Origin: Klebsiella indica
GTDB taxonomy: Bacteria; Pseudomonadota; Gammaproteobacteria; Enterobacterales; Enterobacteriaceae
DNA: 64,000 bases
Direction: 5' to 3'
NCBI RefSeq assembly: GCF_005860775.1
Contig: NZ_VCHQ01000011.1
Coordinates: forward strand, 62,001 to 126,000
Shown in pieces: positions 39,720 through 51,617 of the stretch (positions are counted from its first letter, which is position 1; every line of letters begins with the position of its first letter). Under the pieces are notes generated by a model. It was not told where the DNA came from, did no database searches, and saw only the letters and a list, made by a program, of their open reading frames with translations. The translations under genes and the position numbers were made by a program.

Positions 39720-40847
39720 TGTTTACTGTTTATTCTCCTTTCCATCAGAAATAGTAGAAATATCGTAAGTGGGACATTATTCACAAGAGTAAAAATACTT
39801 TAAAATACATAGAAATAAAAATTTATAATTCACAACACTCCACTAAGAAAGAAAAATCTTAATTCCTCTTAATCGTTGATAAATTATTCGGCGCTACTTG
39901 CTTGTTGCATTTTTCATCAGTTAGATTTATTTTCTTATAAACAGATAAATTTCAGCCAGAATGACTATAAAACGTATCATCAAACAACATTCACATTATA
40001 AAATCCCATAAAGACCCTGTTTATCAGGTAGATTCAGTATCTGGACATTTATCTATAGTAGAAAAATCCTGGGAAAGTGAACGTAAATGGTGAAAGACGC
40101 CATCTGTTTTCCCGCTTTTTCTGCCTGAGCGCATGCACAGACGCCCATCAGATATTGCGCTTGCCGTATGCCCCCCCGTAAATCGCCCAATTGACGAAAG
40201 TACTGTTCCCATCAATGCTCCCGTGTATTAACAGCGTATAAAGTACGGCCGTCCGACGCTAAGGCGATCCATAAATCGGCGCGAAAACGATAAGTCAGGG
40301 TTCTTTTACGGCAACACTGGCATCACTCGTCGGTGAATGGATACGCGATGATCTGGTTCAAAGAAGGCGCCGGTCAGGCATTATTTGGCGGGGTTGAGTG
40401 AAACGAAGGTCGATACCGCATCGCGGATGACATGCTGATTTACAGAGATGAACAACTATATACTCGCCATACTTCAGGTTGCATGCGTGGTGGCTTCTGA
40501 ATGACTCGTCTCATCCATGAGACTTGCCCTTACGGGCCGTCGCTTTACGACGTTCAAATCCGTTCCTGACAGATCTGTCATTCCCCCCTGTCACATCACT
40601 ATCTATGCTCCGGGGAATTGACTCTCTTGCCGTATGATCCGGCCTCTGCCTCATGCCTTCGGTGCCAGCACATACGCTGTGCAAAACGGTTAACCGTCTT
40701 GTCCCGCAACTCGCATGATCTAACGTACAGAGACGATTGCATGGAAAGGGCGTACAGTGAGTCAATCACAAAACATTGTTCCTGCCTCTTTCACTTCCCC
40801 ATTCCCGGAGGCATCCGGTACTGCAATGAGGTTTATCATCTCGTCAC

Positions 40848-41843
40848 TTAGTAGGCGTTCACCACCACCCACATCGGGCCCTGGCCGACGGCATAGCGCC
40901 CTTTCTCCTGCAATAGCCCCTGCTCGCCATGAATCTCATACACCGCGATATGATGCGATTTCTGTCCGGCGGCAATCAGGTATTTTCCGCTGTGATCGAG
41001 GTTGAAGCCACGTGGCTGGGCTTCGGTATTCTGATAGCCTTCAACAGACAGCACGCTACCATCTTCGGAGACGCTGAAGATGGTAATAATGCTGGCGGTA
41101 CGATCGCAGGCGTAGAGATGACGACCATCCGGGGTCAGGTGAATATCCGCAGCCCAGCGTACATCGCTGAAATCAGGCGGCATCATATCCAGAGTCTGCA
41201 CACACTCAATTTTGCCATGCAGATCTTTCAGCGCCCAGACATCAACGGAGCTATTCAGCTCATTTACGCAATAACCGTATTGCTGGTTCGGGTGGAACAC
41301 CATATGACGCGGACCAGCACCTTCAACAGTGGTCACTTCCGCGGGTTCCTGCGCGCTCAGGAAACCATCCTCGCTCAGGGTAAACAGGCAAATACGATCC
41401 TGCTTCAACGCTGGCACCCACAGCGTACGATTATCCGGGGAGATGTTTGCTGAATGGCAGCCCTCCAGCCCTTCAACCACGGTCACCGTTTCCCCTGGCA
41501 GCCCCTCCACCAGCGGCGTGACGCTGACGCAGCCCGCATTATAAGAGGCACTAAATAAAAAGCGCCCCTGACGATCGGTGGAAATATGCGTCGGGCTGCC
41601 CGGCAATGCCGCCTCACCAGCAAAGGTCAGGGCGCCATTATCAGGCGCAATGCGGTAAGCCAGTACGCGAAACTCCGGACGCACGCCAACGTAGAGATAC
41701 GCTTTGTTCGGGCTCACCACCATCGGCTGCACCTGACCAAATGCATCAACAACCTGCACCAGGGTCAGCTTTCCCTCAGGATCCAGATCCCAGACATGAA
41801 TCTGTTGGCTTTCCGGGCTGGCGGTATAAACGGTTTGTTTCAT
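40848..41843 (-). CDS. pgl: 6-phosphogluconolactonase
   Basis: Hydrolyses 6-phosphogluconolactone in the oxidative pentose phosphate path. 331 residues, same as E. coli Pgl (YbhE), a seven-bladed beta-propeller; ELNSSVDVW, the GPRHMVFHP stretch and [11 protein letters not shown] are family features. ATG at 41843 follows AAAGGAGC; an in-frame ATG at 41861 lacks a ribosome site. Divergent from ybhA. Confidence 0.97.
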   Translation of the reverse strand: MKQTVYTASPESQQIHVWDLDPEGKLTLVQVVDAFGQVQPMVVSPNKAYLYVGVRPEFRVLAYRIAPDNGALTFAGEAALPGSPTHISTDRQGRFLFSASYNAGCVSVTPLVEGLPGETVTVVEGLEGCHSANISPDNRTLWVPALKQDRICLFTLSEDGFLSAQEPAEVTTVEGAGPRHMVFHPNQQYGYCVNELNSSVDVWALKDLHGKIECVQTLDMMPPDFSDVRWAADIHLTPDGRHLYACDRTASIITIFSVSEDGSVLSVEGYQNTEAQPRGFNLDHSGKYLIAAGQKSHHIAVYEIHGEQGLLQEKGRYAVGQGPMWVVVNAY

Positions 41844-42066
41844 GAATGCTCCTTTCCTCACTGCGCATGGAAAATTTATCTTTCACGGCTATAGCTGCCT
41901 GAAAAATACACTATGCAAACACACTCTCATTCAAGATACCTCGCGGTAGCTCAAAGGTTAACGTGTATCGGCTCTTTTGGCGGTAGATACTGAAAAGTTT
42001 CCCCGAACAGCACAGCGGTGTACCATCAGGGCAAGAAAACTTTTCATCATCAACCGGAAACAACAC

Positions 42067-42885
42067 ATGACCTCACGCGTGATTGCCCTGGATTTAGACG
42101 GCACGCTATTGACCAGCAAAAAAACTATCCTCCCCGCGTCGCTCGACGCACTGGATCGCGCTAAAAACGCCGGATACCAGGTGATCATCGTCACCGGTCG
42201 ACATCACGTCGCTATCCACCCTTTTTATCAGGCACTGGCTCTGGATACACCTGCAATTTGCTGTAATGGCACTTATTTGTATGATTATCATGCAAAAAAG
42301 GTTATTGAGTCCGATCCGATGCCGGTAGACAAGGCCCTGAGCCTGACGGAAATGCTCAACGAGCATGATATCCACGGCCTGATGTACGTCGATGACGCCA
42401 TGCTATACGAGCAGCTCACCGGCCACGTTATCCGTACCACCAACTGGGCGCAGTCTCTCCCCGTCGGGCAGCGTCCGGTATTTACTCAGGTCGACTCGCT
42501 GGCGCAGGCCGCGCGCCAGGTTAATGCCGTATGGAAATTCGCCCTCACCGACGAAGATACCGCGAAACTGCAGCATTTCGCCCGGCACGTCGCTCAGACG
42601 CTGGGGCTGGAATGCGAATGGTCGTGGCACGATCAGGTTGATATCGCCCGCGCGGGAAACAGTAAAGGCCAACGCCTGGCCAGGTGGATCGCGGCGCAGG
42701 GGCTGTCAATGCAGGACGTGGTGGCCTTCGGCGACAACTACAACGACCTCAGCATGCTGGAAGCGGCCGGTACCGGCGTAGCGATGGGCAACGCGGTGGA
42801 TGAAGTCAAAGCCCGGGCCAACGTGGTGATTGGTGAAAACGAAACCCCCAGTATCGCCGACTACATCAACCGCTATTTGTTGTAA
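42067..42885 (+). CDS. ybhA: YbhA, HAD-family sugar-phosphate/PLP phosphatase
   Basis: Cof-type HAD phosphatase of 272 residues, same as E. coli YbhA (active on pyridoxal phosphate and some sugar phosphates). Motif I IALDLDGTLL with catalytic Asp, motif II VTGR, and motif III/IV GDNYNDLSML are present. ATG at 42067 gives the E. coli length; a 30-residue longer reading exists but lacks conservation. Its stop codon abuts that of convergent modC with no gap. Confidence 0.95.
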   Translation: MTSRVIALDLDGTLLTSKKTILPASLDALDRAKNAGYQVIIVTGRHHVAIHPFYQALALDTPAICCNGTYLYDYHAKKVIESDPMPVDKALSLTEMLNEHDIHGLMYVDDAMLYEQLTGHVIRTTNWAQSLPVGQRPVFTQVDSLAQAARQVNAVWKFALTDEDTAKLQHFARHVAQTLGLECEWSWHDQVDIARAGNSKGQRLARWIAAQGLSMQDVVAFGDNYNDLSMLEAAGTGVAMGNAVDEVKARANVVIGENETPSIADYINRYLL

Positions 42886-43944
42886 TCAGGCGGCTATCGA
42901 CACGCTTTTAATTTGCGCATACAACGGCTGCCCGGGGGTAATTTGCAGGTCATCGCGGGCCCAGGGGCTGATACGCGCCCACAACGTACGGCCGCTAATT
43001 TCCAGCCTGACCTCGACCTGCCCACTGCTTTCAATGCACTGCACCACCCGTGCGGGCAAAATATTGCGGATACTGGTTTGTTGCCCGGGTTGCAGTACCA
43101 GAGAGACATCGGAGGCCTGAATACGGATGCGTACCGTTTCTCCTTGCGGCCGGTCAAGCTGATTGACCCAAAGCCGTTGGTCGCCGAGCGCCAGCGCGGT
43201 CATCGCATATTGCTGATGCTGCTCGACAACGGTGACATTCAGGATGGTGCTTTGTTGCTCCTGCGGTAACCAGGGATGCATCACGCTGCTGCTCCACACC
43301 TCTTCCAGATCGCCCAACGCTTTTACTTTCCCCTCTTCCAGTACCAGTACTTTATCCGCCAGATGCTGGATTTCATCCAGCGAGTGGCTGACGTACAGCA
43401 TCGGGATATGAATTTCGCGCGCCAGACGTTGCAGATAGGGCAACAGCTCGCGCTTACGCGGAATATCCAGCGATGCCAGCGGTTCATCCAGCAGCAGCAA
43501 TTCCGGTGCAGTGAGCAATGCCCGGCCAATGGCGACTCGCTGCTTTTCGCCACCGGAGAGATCGCCCGGCAAGCGGTCCAGCAGCGGAGCAATACCGAGC
43601 AGCTCCACCAGCTTATCGAACTGATCGGTCATATTCTTCGCCATGCCGTATTTCAGATTGCCCCGTACCTTGTAGTGCGGAAACAGGCGGGCATCCTGAA
43701 AGACGTAGCCAATGCGGCGTTTTTCAGGAGCCAGACAGATGCGGTTTTCAACATCATTAAGCACTCTACCGTTAAGCACAATACGCCCCTGCTGAGGACG
43801 CGTCAGGCCGCTAATGGCGTTAATCAGTGATGTTTTTCCCGCACCAGACACGCCAAAAATCGCGGTAATACCGCTGGCGGGAAGTGTCTCGCGGATCTGC
43901 AGACAATGGGTGCCCAGCGTCTGGGTAAAATCGAGTTCGAGCAT
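42886..43944 (-). CDS. modC: Molybdate ABC transporter ATPase
   Basis: Energises ModAB molybdate import. 352 residues as in E. coli. Walker [10 protein letters not shown], signature [10 protein letters not shown], Walker [13 protein letters not shown], then a C-terminal molybdate-binding (TOBE/Mop) domain from about residue 290 ending IKSVSI. Two bp separate it from modB. Confidence 0.97.
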   Translation of the reverse strand: MLELDFTQTLGTHCLQIRETLPASGITAIFGVSGAGKTSLINAISGLTRPQQGRIVLNGRVLNDVENRICLAPEKRRIGYVFQDARLFPHYKVRGNLKYGMAKNMTDQFDKLVELLGIAPLLDRLPGDLSGGEKQRVAIGRALLTAPELLLLDEPLASLDIPRKRELLPYLQRLAREIHIPMLYVSHSLDEIQHLADKVLVLEEGKVKALGDLEEVWSSSVMHPWLPQEQQSTILNVTVVEQHQQYAMTALALGDQRLWVNQLDRPQGETVRIRIQASDVSLVLQPGQQTSIRNILPARVVQCIESSGQVEVRLEISGRTLWARISPWARDDLQITPGQPLYAQIKSVSIAA

Positions 43945-43946
43945 GC

Positions 43947-44636
43947 TTATTTCCCCGTCCGCTTACGGCTGAGACGGGCCAGCCATTCAGAAATCATCAG
44001 CGATATCAGCGCCAGAACAATCGAAATCAAACATAACCGCGCCGCCGCCCCTTCACCGCCGGGGGTCTGAATCAGGGTATACATCGCCGAAGGGATCGTC
44101 CGTGTTTCGCCGGGAATATTGGACACAAAAGTGATGGTTGCGCCAAATTCGCCCAGCGAGCGGGCGAAAGCGAGCACGGTGCCGACGATAATACCGGGCA
44201 GCGTCAACGGTAATGTAATGGTGAAAAATACGCGCCAGCGGCCTGCCCCCAGGGTGCGTGCCGCCTGTTCAAGCCTGACATCGACCCCTTCCAGCGCCAG
44301 ACGAATGGCCCGTACCATCAGGGGAAAAGACATCACCGACGCCGCCAGTACCGCGCCGCGCCAGCTAAACGCGAAACTCAGACCAAACCAGTCATAAAGC
44401 CAGCTACCGATAAACCCGCGTCGCCCCATCGCAACCAGCAACAGATAACCCACGACCACCGGCGGTAACACCAGCGGCAAATGGATAACGCTATCGAGCA
44501 GCGCCTTACCCGGGAAATTCCGTCGCACCAGCAGCCAGGAAAAGAAGATCCCAAAAGGTAAGCTAAACACCACCGCCAGGGATGAGACTTTCAGGCTCAG
44601 CAGTACCGCCTGCCATTCGGGATCGCTTAAGAACAT
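43947..44636 (-). CDS. modB: Molybdate ABC transporter permease
   Basis: Inner-membrane permease, 229 residues as in E. coli, with five or six spans and the EAA-type coupling loop ([20 protein letters not shown]). Its ATG shares one base with the modA stop. Confidence 0.97.
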   Translation of the reverse strand: MFLSDPEWQAVLLSLKVSSLAVVFSLPFGIFFSWLLVRRNFPGKALLDSVIHLPLVLPPVVVGYLLLVAMGRRGFIGSWLYDWFGLSFAFSWRGAVLAASVMSFPLMVRAIRLALEGVDVRLEQAARTLGAGRWRVFFTITLPLTLPGIIVGTVLAFARSLGEFGATITFVSNIPGETRTIPSAMYTLIQTPGGEGAAARLCLISIVLALISLMISEWLARLSRKRTGK

Positions 44637-45409
44637 TAGTGAGTAGTAAACCCGTAACGTTTAAAGATTGCAGAAGCTTGTGGCCCTTTCAGATAATCAT
44701 AAAAGGCGCTTACCGTCGCATTTTTATGCCCGTCGACTATAGCCAGCGGATATTCTACTTTCTTATGAGAATCTTCAGGGAAGGTTCCGACAACTTTTAC
44801 GCCTTTGCTGGCAACGGCATCAGAGCCATAAACAATGCCCAGCGGGGCTTCGTTACGCTCAACCAGCGCCAGCGCGCCGCGAACGTCTTCCGCCGGCGCC
44901 AGTTTAGGCGACAAGGTTTCCCAGGCCCCCAGTTTTTGTAACGCTTCTTTAGCGTAAATGCCAGCAGGCACGTGCTCCGGGTCGCCGACAGCCAGACGGC
45001 CACCTTTCAACAAATGGGTCCAGTCGGTTTTATCATTAATGGTGAAAGCTTCCTGGGGGCTGGCTTTCGGCGCAACGACAACCAGGCTATTGCCCAGTAA
45101 CGTGGTGCGTGAAGCGGTATCGATCGTTTTTTTCCCGACCGCGTAATCCATCCATTTTTGGTCCGCAGAGATGAACAAATCCGCAGGCGCTCCCGCTTCA
45201 ATTTGTCGCGCCAGTGTAGATGAAGAGGCAAAGGAAGAGACCACGTCTACGTTTTTCTCTTTCTTATACTCTTTCGCAATATCCTGCATCGCGTTAGTGA
45301 GCGATGCCGCGGCAAACACCGTGATTTTACCTTCGTCCGCCAGCGCGTGACCAGCAACAGAGAGCGTTAACGCCGCTCCGGCAAAAAAACGTAACCATTG
45401 ACCTGTCAT
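44636..45409 (-). CDS. modA: Periplasmic molybdate-binding protein
   Basis: 257 residues as in E. coli. Signal peptide ends GHALA-DEGK; mature domain carries FAAASLTNAMQDIA and FASSSTLARQIEAGAPADLF, the oxyanion-binding stretches. First gene of modABC, preceded by a ModE operator and TGTAGG-type -10 region. AGGAGTTTCAG precedes the ATG. Confidence 0.97.
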   Translation of the reverse strand: MTGQWLRFFAGAALTLSVAGHALADEGKITVFAAASLTNAMQDIAKEYKKEKNVDVVSSFASSSTLARQIEAGAPADLFISADQKWMDYAVGKKTIDTASRTTLLGNSLVVVAPKASPQEAFTINDKTDWTHLLKGGRLAVGDPEHVPAGIYAKEALQKLGAWETLSPKLAPAEDVRGALALVERNEAPLGIVYGSDAVASKGVKVVGTFPEDSHKKVEYPLAIVDGHKNATVSAFYDYLKGPQASAIFKRYGFTTH

Positions 45410-45426
45410 CTGAAACTCCTGTGGGC

Positions 45427-45452
45427 TCGTTATGTAGGAGATAATATAACGA
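45427..45452. promoter_or_regulatory. ModE operator of modABC
   Basis: TCGTTATGTA-GGAGAT-AATATAACGA, an inverted repeat with a 6-bp centre that matches the ModE consensus. It is 18 bp upstream of the modA ATG, overlapping the promoter and start of transcription, so ModE-molybdate represses import when molybdate is ample. Confidence 0.93.
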
Positions 45453-45515
45453 CAAGTACAGGATTTTCCCAGAGTAAAATTAGGGATAACCAGAAACAGA
45501 TCAATTGTTGAGAGA

Positions 45516-45543
45516 AATAAAAACGCCCGACAAAAGCGGGCGC
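45516..45543 (-). terminator. Rho-independent terminator of acrZ
   Basis: On the minus strand CGCCCG-CTTTTG-T-CGGGCG followed by TTTTTATTT, just after the acrZ stop. It separates acrZ from the modABC promoter. Confidence 0.85.
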
Positions 45544-45553
45544 GGGGGAGAAA

Positions 45554-45703
45554 TCAGTGGTTTTGCGGCCTGCTGTCTTTGCGGCCCGCGCCGGAAAGGA
45601 AGTTAAAGACTTCACCCAGCCCGTAAATTAACCCCAGGATGACGGCCATCACCACCGGCACCATGACGACAGCAAAAACCAGACTTTTCAATAGCTCTAA
45701 CAT
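45554..45703 (-). CDS. acrZ: AcrZ, small AcrB-associated membrane protein
   Basis: 49 residues as in E. coli AcrZ (YbhT): one transmembrane helix starting [16 protein letters not shown] and a short polar tail ending PQNH. It binds AcrB in the AcrAB-TolC pump and widens its substrate range. ATG at 45703 matches E. coli; two longer in-frame readings are not conserved. Divergent from modE. Confidence 0.95.
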   Translation of the reverse strand: MLELLKSLVFAVVMVPVVMAVILGLIYGLGEVFNFLSGAGRKDSRPQNH

Positions 45704-45856
45704 GGTTGGCTCCAGAAAGTAGGAATAGCGCATTGTAACCAATTCGGCAGGAAAAACACGCCCCATTTGTGCGGCGCCTCACTGAGTAGCGCGACAGATG
45801 CATCTTGCAAGATAGCCGCTATCGGTCACAATACCCTTTTTCATCAGGATATGATT

Positions 45857-46645
45857 ATGCAGGCTGAAATTCTTCTTACCCTCAAGTTACAGCAGCGCCT
45901 GTTCGCCGATCCTCGCCGTATCGCCCTGCTGAAACAGATTGACCAGACCGGTTCCATTAGCCAGGGGGCAAAAAACGCGGGTATCAGCTATAAAAGCGCC
46001 TGGGATGCAATTAATGAAATGAATCAACTGAGCGAACAGACTCTGGTCGATCGCGCCACTGGCGGTAAAGGCGGCGGTGGCGCGGTTCTCACCCGCTACG
46101 GGCGACGACTGATTCAGCTTTACGACCTGCTGGCACAGATTCAGCAGAAAGCGTTCGATGTGCTGAGCGATGATGATGCCCTGCCTCTCGATAGTCTGCT
46201 GGCGGCTATTTCGCGTTTTTCTCTGCAAACCAGCGCCCGCAATCAGTGGTTTGGTACCATTACCGGTCGCGACCACCAGCAGGTGCAGCAGCATGTTGAA
46301 GTGCTGCTGGCCGACGGGCAAACCCGTTTTAAAGTCGCCATTACCGCACAAAGCGCCGATCGTCTGGGCCTTAATGAAGGCCAGGAAGTCTTAGTGCTGC
46401 TGAAAGCGCCGTGGGTTGGCATGACCCGGGATCCTGCGCGAGCTCAACAGGCGGATAATCAACTAACCGGGCGTATCAGCCATATTGAACATGGGCCAGA
46501 ACAGTGCGAAGTGCTGATGGCGCTCCCGGATGGTCAGAATCTTTGTGCTACCCTTCCGGTGGAACAAACGCGCGAGCTGGCGGAAGGTGTAGAAGCAATC
46601 GCCTATTTCAACGCCGATCGTATCATTCTCGCCACCTTGTGCTAA
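45857..46645 (+). CDS. modE: ModE, molybdate-responsive regulator
   Basis: 262 residues as in E. coli. N-terminal winged HTH (SISQGAKNAGISYKSAWDAI) and two C-terminal Mop-type molybdate-binding domains (TSARNQWFGTIT and the SHIEHGPEQCEV repeat). Controls modABC and moa in this window. The ATG at 45857 gives the E. coli start; a 30-residue longer frame is rejected. Confidence 0.97.
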   Translation: MQAEILLTLKLQQRLFADPRRIALLKQIDQTGSISQGAKNAGISYKSAWDAINEMNQLSEQTLVDRATGGKGGGGAVLTRYGRRLIQLYDLLAQIQQKAFDVLSDDDALPLDSLLAAISRFSLQTSARNQWFGTITGRDHQQVQQHVEVLLADGQTRFKVAITAQSADRLGLNEGQEVLVLLKAPWVGMTRDPARAQQADNQLTGRISHIEHGPEQCEVLMALPDGQNLCATLPVEQTRELAEGVEAIAYFNADRIILATLC

Positions 46646-46712
46646 CGGCATTGACATTGTGCTTGTGAAGACGTATCCCTGAAGCTCATCGCTGCAAAAA
46701 GTGGGATATAAA

Positions 46713-48188
46713 ATGTCATTGTTGCAAATTTCGCAAGGCACGTTTCGCCTGAGCGACACAAAAACGTTAAATATTGAGCACCTCAGCGTGCATGCGGGCG
46801 AAAGCTGGGCTTTCGTCGGCAGCAACGGCAGTGGGAAATCGGCCCTCGCCCGGGCGCTGTCCGGCGAACTGACGCTGCCTGGCGGGCAGCGGCAGTGTAA
46901 CTTTTCCCGCATCACCCGCCTCTCCTTTGAGCAGTTGCAGAAACTGGTCAGCGATGAGTGGCAACGTAACAACACCGATATGCTGAGCCCCGGCGAAGAT
47001 GATACCGGGCGAACAACAGCGGAAATCATCCAGGATGAGGTTAAGGACGCTTCCCGCTGCGCCCGGCTCGCGGAACAGTTTGGCATCACCGGCCTGTTAC
47101 CGCGCCGCTTTAAATATCTCTCCACCGGTGAAACGCGCAAAACCCTGCTGTGCCAGGCGCTGATGGGCAACCCTGATCTGCTGATCCTTGATGAGCCGTT
47201 CGACGGCCTTGATGTCGCCTCCCGCCAGCAACTGGCGGCGCTGCTGGCAACCCTGAACAACGAAGGTATCACCCTTGTACTGGTTCTCAATCGTTTCGAC
47301 GAGATCCCGACGTTCGTACAGTATGCTGGCGTGCTGGCGGATTGTGTCCTTAGCGAAACCGGTGAAAAGCAGGCCCTGCTGCAACAGGCGCTGATTGCTC
47401 AACTGGCGCATAGCGAGAAGCTTGACGGCATGGCGTTACCTGAACCGGATGCCCCGGCCGCGCGGCATACGCTGGACGCCAGCGCGCCGCTCATCGTACT
47501 CAAAGAGGGTAGGGTCTCTTATAACGACCGTCCGATCATTAACCACCTGAACTGGACGGTAAATCCTGGCGAACACTGGCAGATAGTCGGCCCCAACGGC
47601 GCCGGGAAATCAACGCTGCTCAGCCTGGTCACCGGCGATCATCCACAGGGATACAGTAACGACCTGACGCTGTTTGGCCGCCGTCGCGGCAGCGGAGAAA
47701 CTATCTGGGATATCAAAAAGCATATTGGTTACGTCAGCAGCAGCCTGCACCTGGAGTATCGCGTCAGCACCAACGTGCGCAACGTTATTCTCTCCGGTTA
47801 CTTCGACTCCATTGGCATCTACCAGGCCGTTTCCGACAAGCAGCATAAGCTGGCGCAAAAATGGCTGGATATTCTGGGCATCGACAAACGCACCGCCGAT
47901 GCCCCGTTCCACAGTCTCTCATGGGGGCAGCAGCGGCTGGCGCTGATCGTCCGCGCGCTGGTCAAGCACCCTACCCTGCTGATTCTCGATGAGCCGCTAC
48001 AGGGGCTGGATCCGCTCAACCGCCAACTGGTGCGCCGCTTTGTCGATGTGTTAATTAGCGAAGGGGCGACGCAACTGCTGTTTGTATCCCACCACGCCGA
48101 AGACGCCCCGGATTGTATTACTCACCGTCTGGCGTTTATCAGCAGTGGAGACGGTTACACTTACCAGGTCGGTCCACTGGAAAATTAA
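46713..48188 (+). CDS. modF: ModF, tandem ABC ATPase (PhrA)
   Basis: 491 residues (E. coli 490) with two ABC cassettes: Walker A GSNGSGKSA and GPNGAGKST; signatures LSTGETRKT and LSWGQQRLA; Walker B LLILDEPFDGLD and LLILDEPLQGLD. Linked historically to photorepair and molybdate genes but not needed for transport. 67 bp after modE and probably co-transcribed. A terminator follows. Confidence 0.95.
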   Translation: MSLLQISQGTFRLSDTKTLNIEHLSVHAGESWAFVGSNGSGKSALARALSGELTLPGGQRQCNFSRITRLSFEQLQKLVSDEWQRNNTDMLSPGEDDTGRTTAEIIQDEVKDASRCARLAEQFGITGLLPRRFKYLSTGETRKTLLCQALMGNPDLLILDEPFDGLDVASRQQLAALLATLNNEGITLVLVLNRFDEIPTFVQYAGVLADCVLSETGEKQALLQQALIAQLAHSEKLDGMALPEPDAPAARHTLDASAPLIVLKEGRVSYNDRPIINHLNWTVNPGEHWQIVGPNGAGKSTLLSLVTGDHPQGYSNDLTLFGRRRGSGETIWDIKKHIGYVSSSLHLEYRVSTNVRNVILSGYFDSIGIYQAVSDKQHKLAQKWLDILGIDKRTADAPFHSLSWGQQRLALIVRALVKHPTLLILDEPLQGLDPLNRQLVRRFVDVLISEGATQLLFVSHHAEDAPDCITHRLAFISSGDGYTYQVGPLEN

Positions 48189-48195
48189 GCCTGTA

Positions 48196-48222
48196 CAGGG
48201 GTCTGCAGATCCCTGGTTTTTT
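48196..48222 (+). terminator. Terminator after modF
   Basis: CAGGGGTCT-GC-AGATCCCTG (one G-T type mismatch) followed by GTTTTTTC, 8 bp past the modF stop. It shields the gal promoter from modEF transcription. Confidence 0.8.
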
Positions 48223-48299
48223 CGGAATAATATCCACACAATAGAGTATCAATTTGTTTTTAAAAGACAAAAAAGAGAATTTCGCAACGCCGCCTTTGA

Positions 48300-48428
48300 G
48301 TGTAAACGATTCCACCAATTTGCCCTGTGTCACACTTTTCACTTCTTTGATATGCTATCTTCATCTCACACGATAAGCCTATTGGAGCGAATCATGAAAG
48401 TACTGGTTACAGGTGGTAGCGGTTACAT
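48300..48428 (+). promoter_or_regulatory. gal operon control region: GalR/GalS operators and CRP site
   Basis: External operator OE GTGTAAACGATTCCAC at 48300-48315 and internal operator OI GTGGTAGCGGTTACAT at 48413-48428, inside galE, both identical to E. coli as remembered. Between them lies a CRP site around TGTGTCACAC (48319-48341) and the -10 TATGCTAT (48351-48358). OE and OI spacing of 113 bp is the E. coli geometry for the GalR-HU repression loop. Confidence 0.88.
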
Positions 48429-49410
48429 TGGAAGTCATACCTGCGTTCAACTGCTACAGCAGGGACACGAGGTGATTATTCTCGACAATCTCTGCAACAG
48501 TAAGCGCAGCGTATTGCCGGTGATTGAGCGTCTCGGCGGGAAAAGCGCCACCTTTGTTGAAGGCGACATTCGTAATGAAGCGCTGATGACGGAAATCCTC
48601 CACGATCATGCGATTGAAGCCGTGATCCATTTCGCCGGCCTGAAGGCCGTCGGGGAGTCCGTCGCTAAGCCGCTGGAATATTATGACAATAACGTAACCG
48701 GTACACTGAAATTAGTTTCCGCCATGCGCGCCGCGGGCGTGAAAAACTTTATTTTCAGCTCCTCCGCCACCGTCTACGGCGACCAGCCCAAAATCCCTTA
48801 TGTCGAAAGTTTCCCGACCGGTACGCCGCAAAGCCCTTACGGCAAAAGCAAACTGATGGTCGAACAGATCCTCACCGATCTGCAAAAAGCTCAGCCGGAG
48901 TGGAGCATCGCCCTGCTGCGTTATTTCAACCCGGTCGGCGCGCATCCGTCGGGTGACATGGGTGAAGACCCTCAGGGTATCCCCAACAACCTGATGCCGT
49001 ACATCGCACAAGTCGCCGTTGGCCGTCGCGAATCGCTGGCGGTGTTTGGTAACGACTATCCGACCAAAGATGGCACCGGCGTGCGTGACTATATTCACGT
49101 GATGGATCTGGCCGATGGTCACGTCGTGGCGATGGAAAAACTGGCCGGTAAAGCTGGCGTGCATATCTACAACCTTGGCGCCGGCATCGGCAACAGCGTG
49201 CTCGACGTCGTCAATGCCTTCAGCAAAGCCTGTGGCAAACCGATTAACTACCACTTCGCGCCACGCCGCGATGGCGACCTCCCGGCCTACTGGGCGGACG
49301 CTGAAAAGGCCGATCGCGATCTGAACTGGCGAGTGACCCGCAACCTTGACGAAATGGCGCAGGACACCTGGCACTGGCAGTCCCGTCATCCGCAAGGTTA
49401 TCCAGACTAA
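48394..49410 (+). CDS. galE: UDP-glucose 4-epimerase
   Basis: NAD-dependent epimerase of the Leloir pathway, 338 residues. Rossmann motif GGSGYIG, catalytic SSSATVYG and YGKSK (Tyr of YxxxK). ATG at 48394 after TTGGAGCGAATC, as in E. coli; longer readings into modF are shadow. The first 35 bases contain the internal GalR operator. Confidence 0.98.
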   Translation: MKVLVTGGSGYIGSHTCVQLLQQGHEVIILDNLCNSKRSVLPVIERLGGKSATFVEGDIRNEALMTEILHDHAIEAVIHFAGLKAVGESVAKPLEYYDNNVTGTLKLVSAMRAAGVKNFIFSSSATVYGDQPKIPYVESFPTGTPQSPYGKSKLMVEQILTDLQKAQPEWSIALLRYFNPVGAHPSGDMGEDPQGIPNNLMPYIAQVAVGRRESLAVFGNDYPTKDGTGVRDYIHVMDLADGHVVAMEKLAGKAGVHIYNLGAGIGNSVLDVVNAFSKACGKPINYHFAPRRDGDLPAYWADAEKADRDLNWRVTRNLDEMAQDTWHWQSRHPQGYPD

Positions 49411-50466
<1,056 letters not shown>

Positions 50467-50468
50467 CC

Positions 50469-51617
50469 ATGAGTCTGAAAGAGAAAAACCAAGCCCTGTT
50501 TGCTGAAAAGTTCGGCTATCCCGCCAGCCATGTTATCCAGGCGCCTGGCCGGGTTAACCTGATTGGCGAACACACCGACTATAACGATGGATTCGTGCTG
50601 CCCTGCGCGATTGATTATCAGACGGTGATCAGTTGCTCACCGCGCAACGATCGTACCGTGCGGGTGATTGCCGCCGATTACGACAGTCAGAGCGATGAAT
50701 TCTCCCTCGATTCGCAGATTACCCGCCACGACACCCAGCAGTGGTCGAACTATGTTCGCGGCGTGGTAAAGCATCTTCAGCAGCGCAACAACCACTTCGG
50801 CGGAGCGGACCTGGTCATTAGCGGTAACGTGCCACAGGGTGCGGGATTAAGCTCCTCAGCTTCACTGGAAGTCGCCGTCGGCACCGTATTTCAGCAGTTG
50901 TATCACCTGCCGCTCGACGGCGCGCAAATCGCGCTCAACGGCCAGGAAGCGGAAAACCAGTTCGTCGGCTGCAACTGCGGCATCATGGATCAGTTAATCT
51001 CCGCGCTCGGTAAAAAAGATCACGCGCTGCTGATCGACTGCCGATCATTAGGCACTAAGGCGGTTTCAATGCCGAAAGGCGTCGCGGTGGTGATTATCAA
51101 CAGTAATTTTAAACGCACTCTGGTGGGCAGCGAATACAACACCCGTCGTGAACAGTGCGAAACCGGCGCCCGCTTCTTCCAGCAGCCCGCCCTGCGCGAT
51201 GTGACCCTCGACGAGTTCAACGCCGTCGCCCACGAGCTTGACCCGGTGGTCGCCAGACGCGTTCGCCACGTACTGACCGAAAACGCCCGTACCGTAGAGG
51301 CCGCTACGGCGCTGGAAAAAGGCGACCTGCAACGAATGGGTGAACTGATGGCGGAATCTCATGCCTCCATGCGCGACGATTTTGAAATCACCGTACCGCA
51401 GATTGATACGCTAGTGGATATCGTCAAAGCGGCCATCGGCGACAAAGGCGGCGTCCGCATGACCGGCGGCGGTTTCGGCGGCTGTATTGTCGCGCTGATG
51501 CCGGAGGATCTGGTCGAAGGCGTACAGCAGGCCGTTGCCCAGGCATATGAAGCGAAAACCGGGATTAGAGAAACGTTCTATGTGTGCAAACCCTCTCAGG
51601 GAGCCGGACAATGCTAA
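50469..51617 (+). CDS. galK: Galactokinase
   Basis: GHMP kinase of 382 residues as in E. coli. Sugar-binding [18 protein letters not shown] loop GAGLSSSAS and C-terminal GGGFGGC. Two bp after galT; its last seven bases overlap galM. Confidence 0.98.
   Translation: MSLKEKNQALFAEKFGYPASHVIQAPGRVNLIGEHTDYNDGFVLPCAIDYQTVISCSPRNDRTVRVIAADYDSQSDEFSLDSQITRHDTQQWSNYVRGVVKHLQQRNNHFGGADLVISGNVPQGAGLSSSASLEVAVGTVFQQLYHLPLDGAQIALNGQEAENQFVGCNCGIMDQLISALGKKDHALLIDCRSLGTKAVSMPKGVAVVIINSNFKRTLVGSEYNTRREQCETGARFFQQPALRDVTLDEFNAVAHELDPVVARRVRHVLTENARTVEAATALEKGDLQRMGELMAESHASMRDDFEITVPQIDTLVDIVKAAIGDKGGVRMTGGGFGGCIVALMPEDLVEGVQQAVAQAYEAKTGIRETFYVCKPSQGAGQC

Larger units (their letters stand above)
39301..40847. 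other. 1.55-kb region upstream of the fimbrial operon, to pgl
   Basis: From 39301 to about 40010 the sequence is strongly AT-rich and is the long upstream control region of the fimbrial operon, with an FNR-type box and a GTACAT palindrome. From about 40020 to 40847 the base composition returns to normal, but only short broken frames are present (the largest 84 codons) with no ribosome sites or recognisable families. It looks like decayed sequence at the junction with the pgl backbone, where K-12 carries ybhD. Confidence 0.55.

Noticed and set aside
40024-40765. Short open frames of 63-84 codons upstream of pgl, possible insertion-sequence remnants
   Set aside because: No transposase motif, terminal repeats or ribosome sites could be found; treated as decayed sequence.
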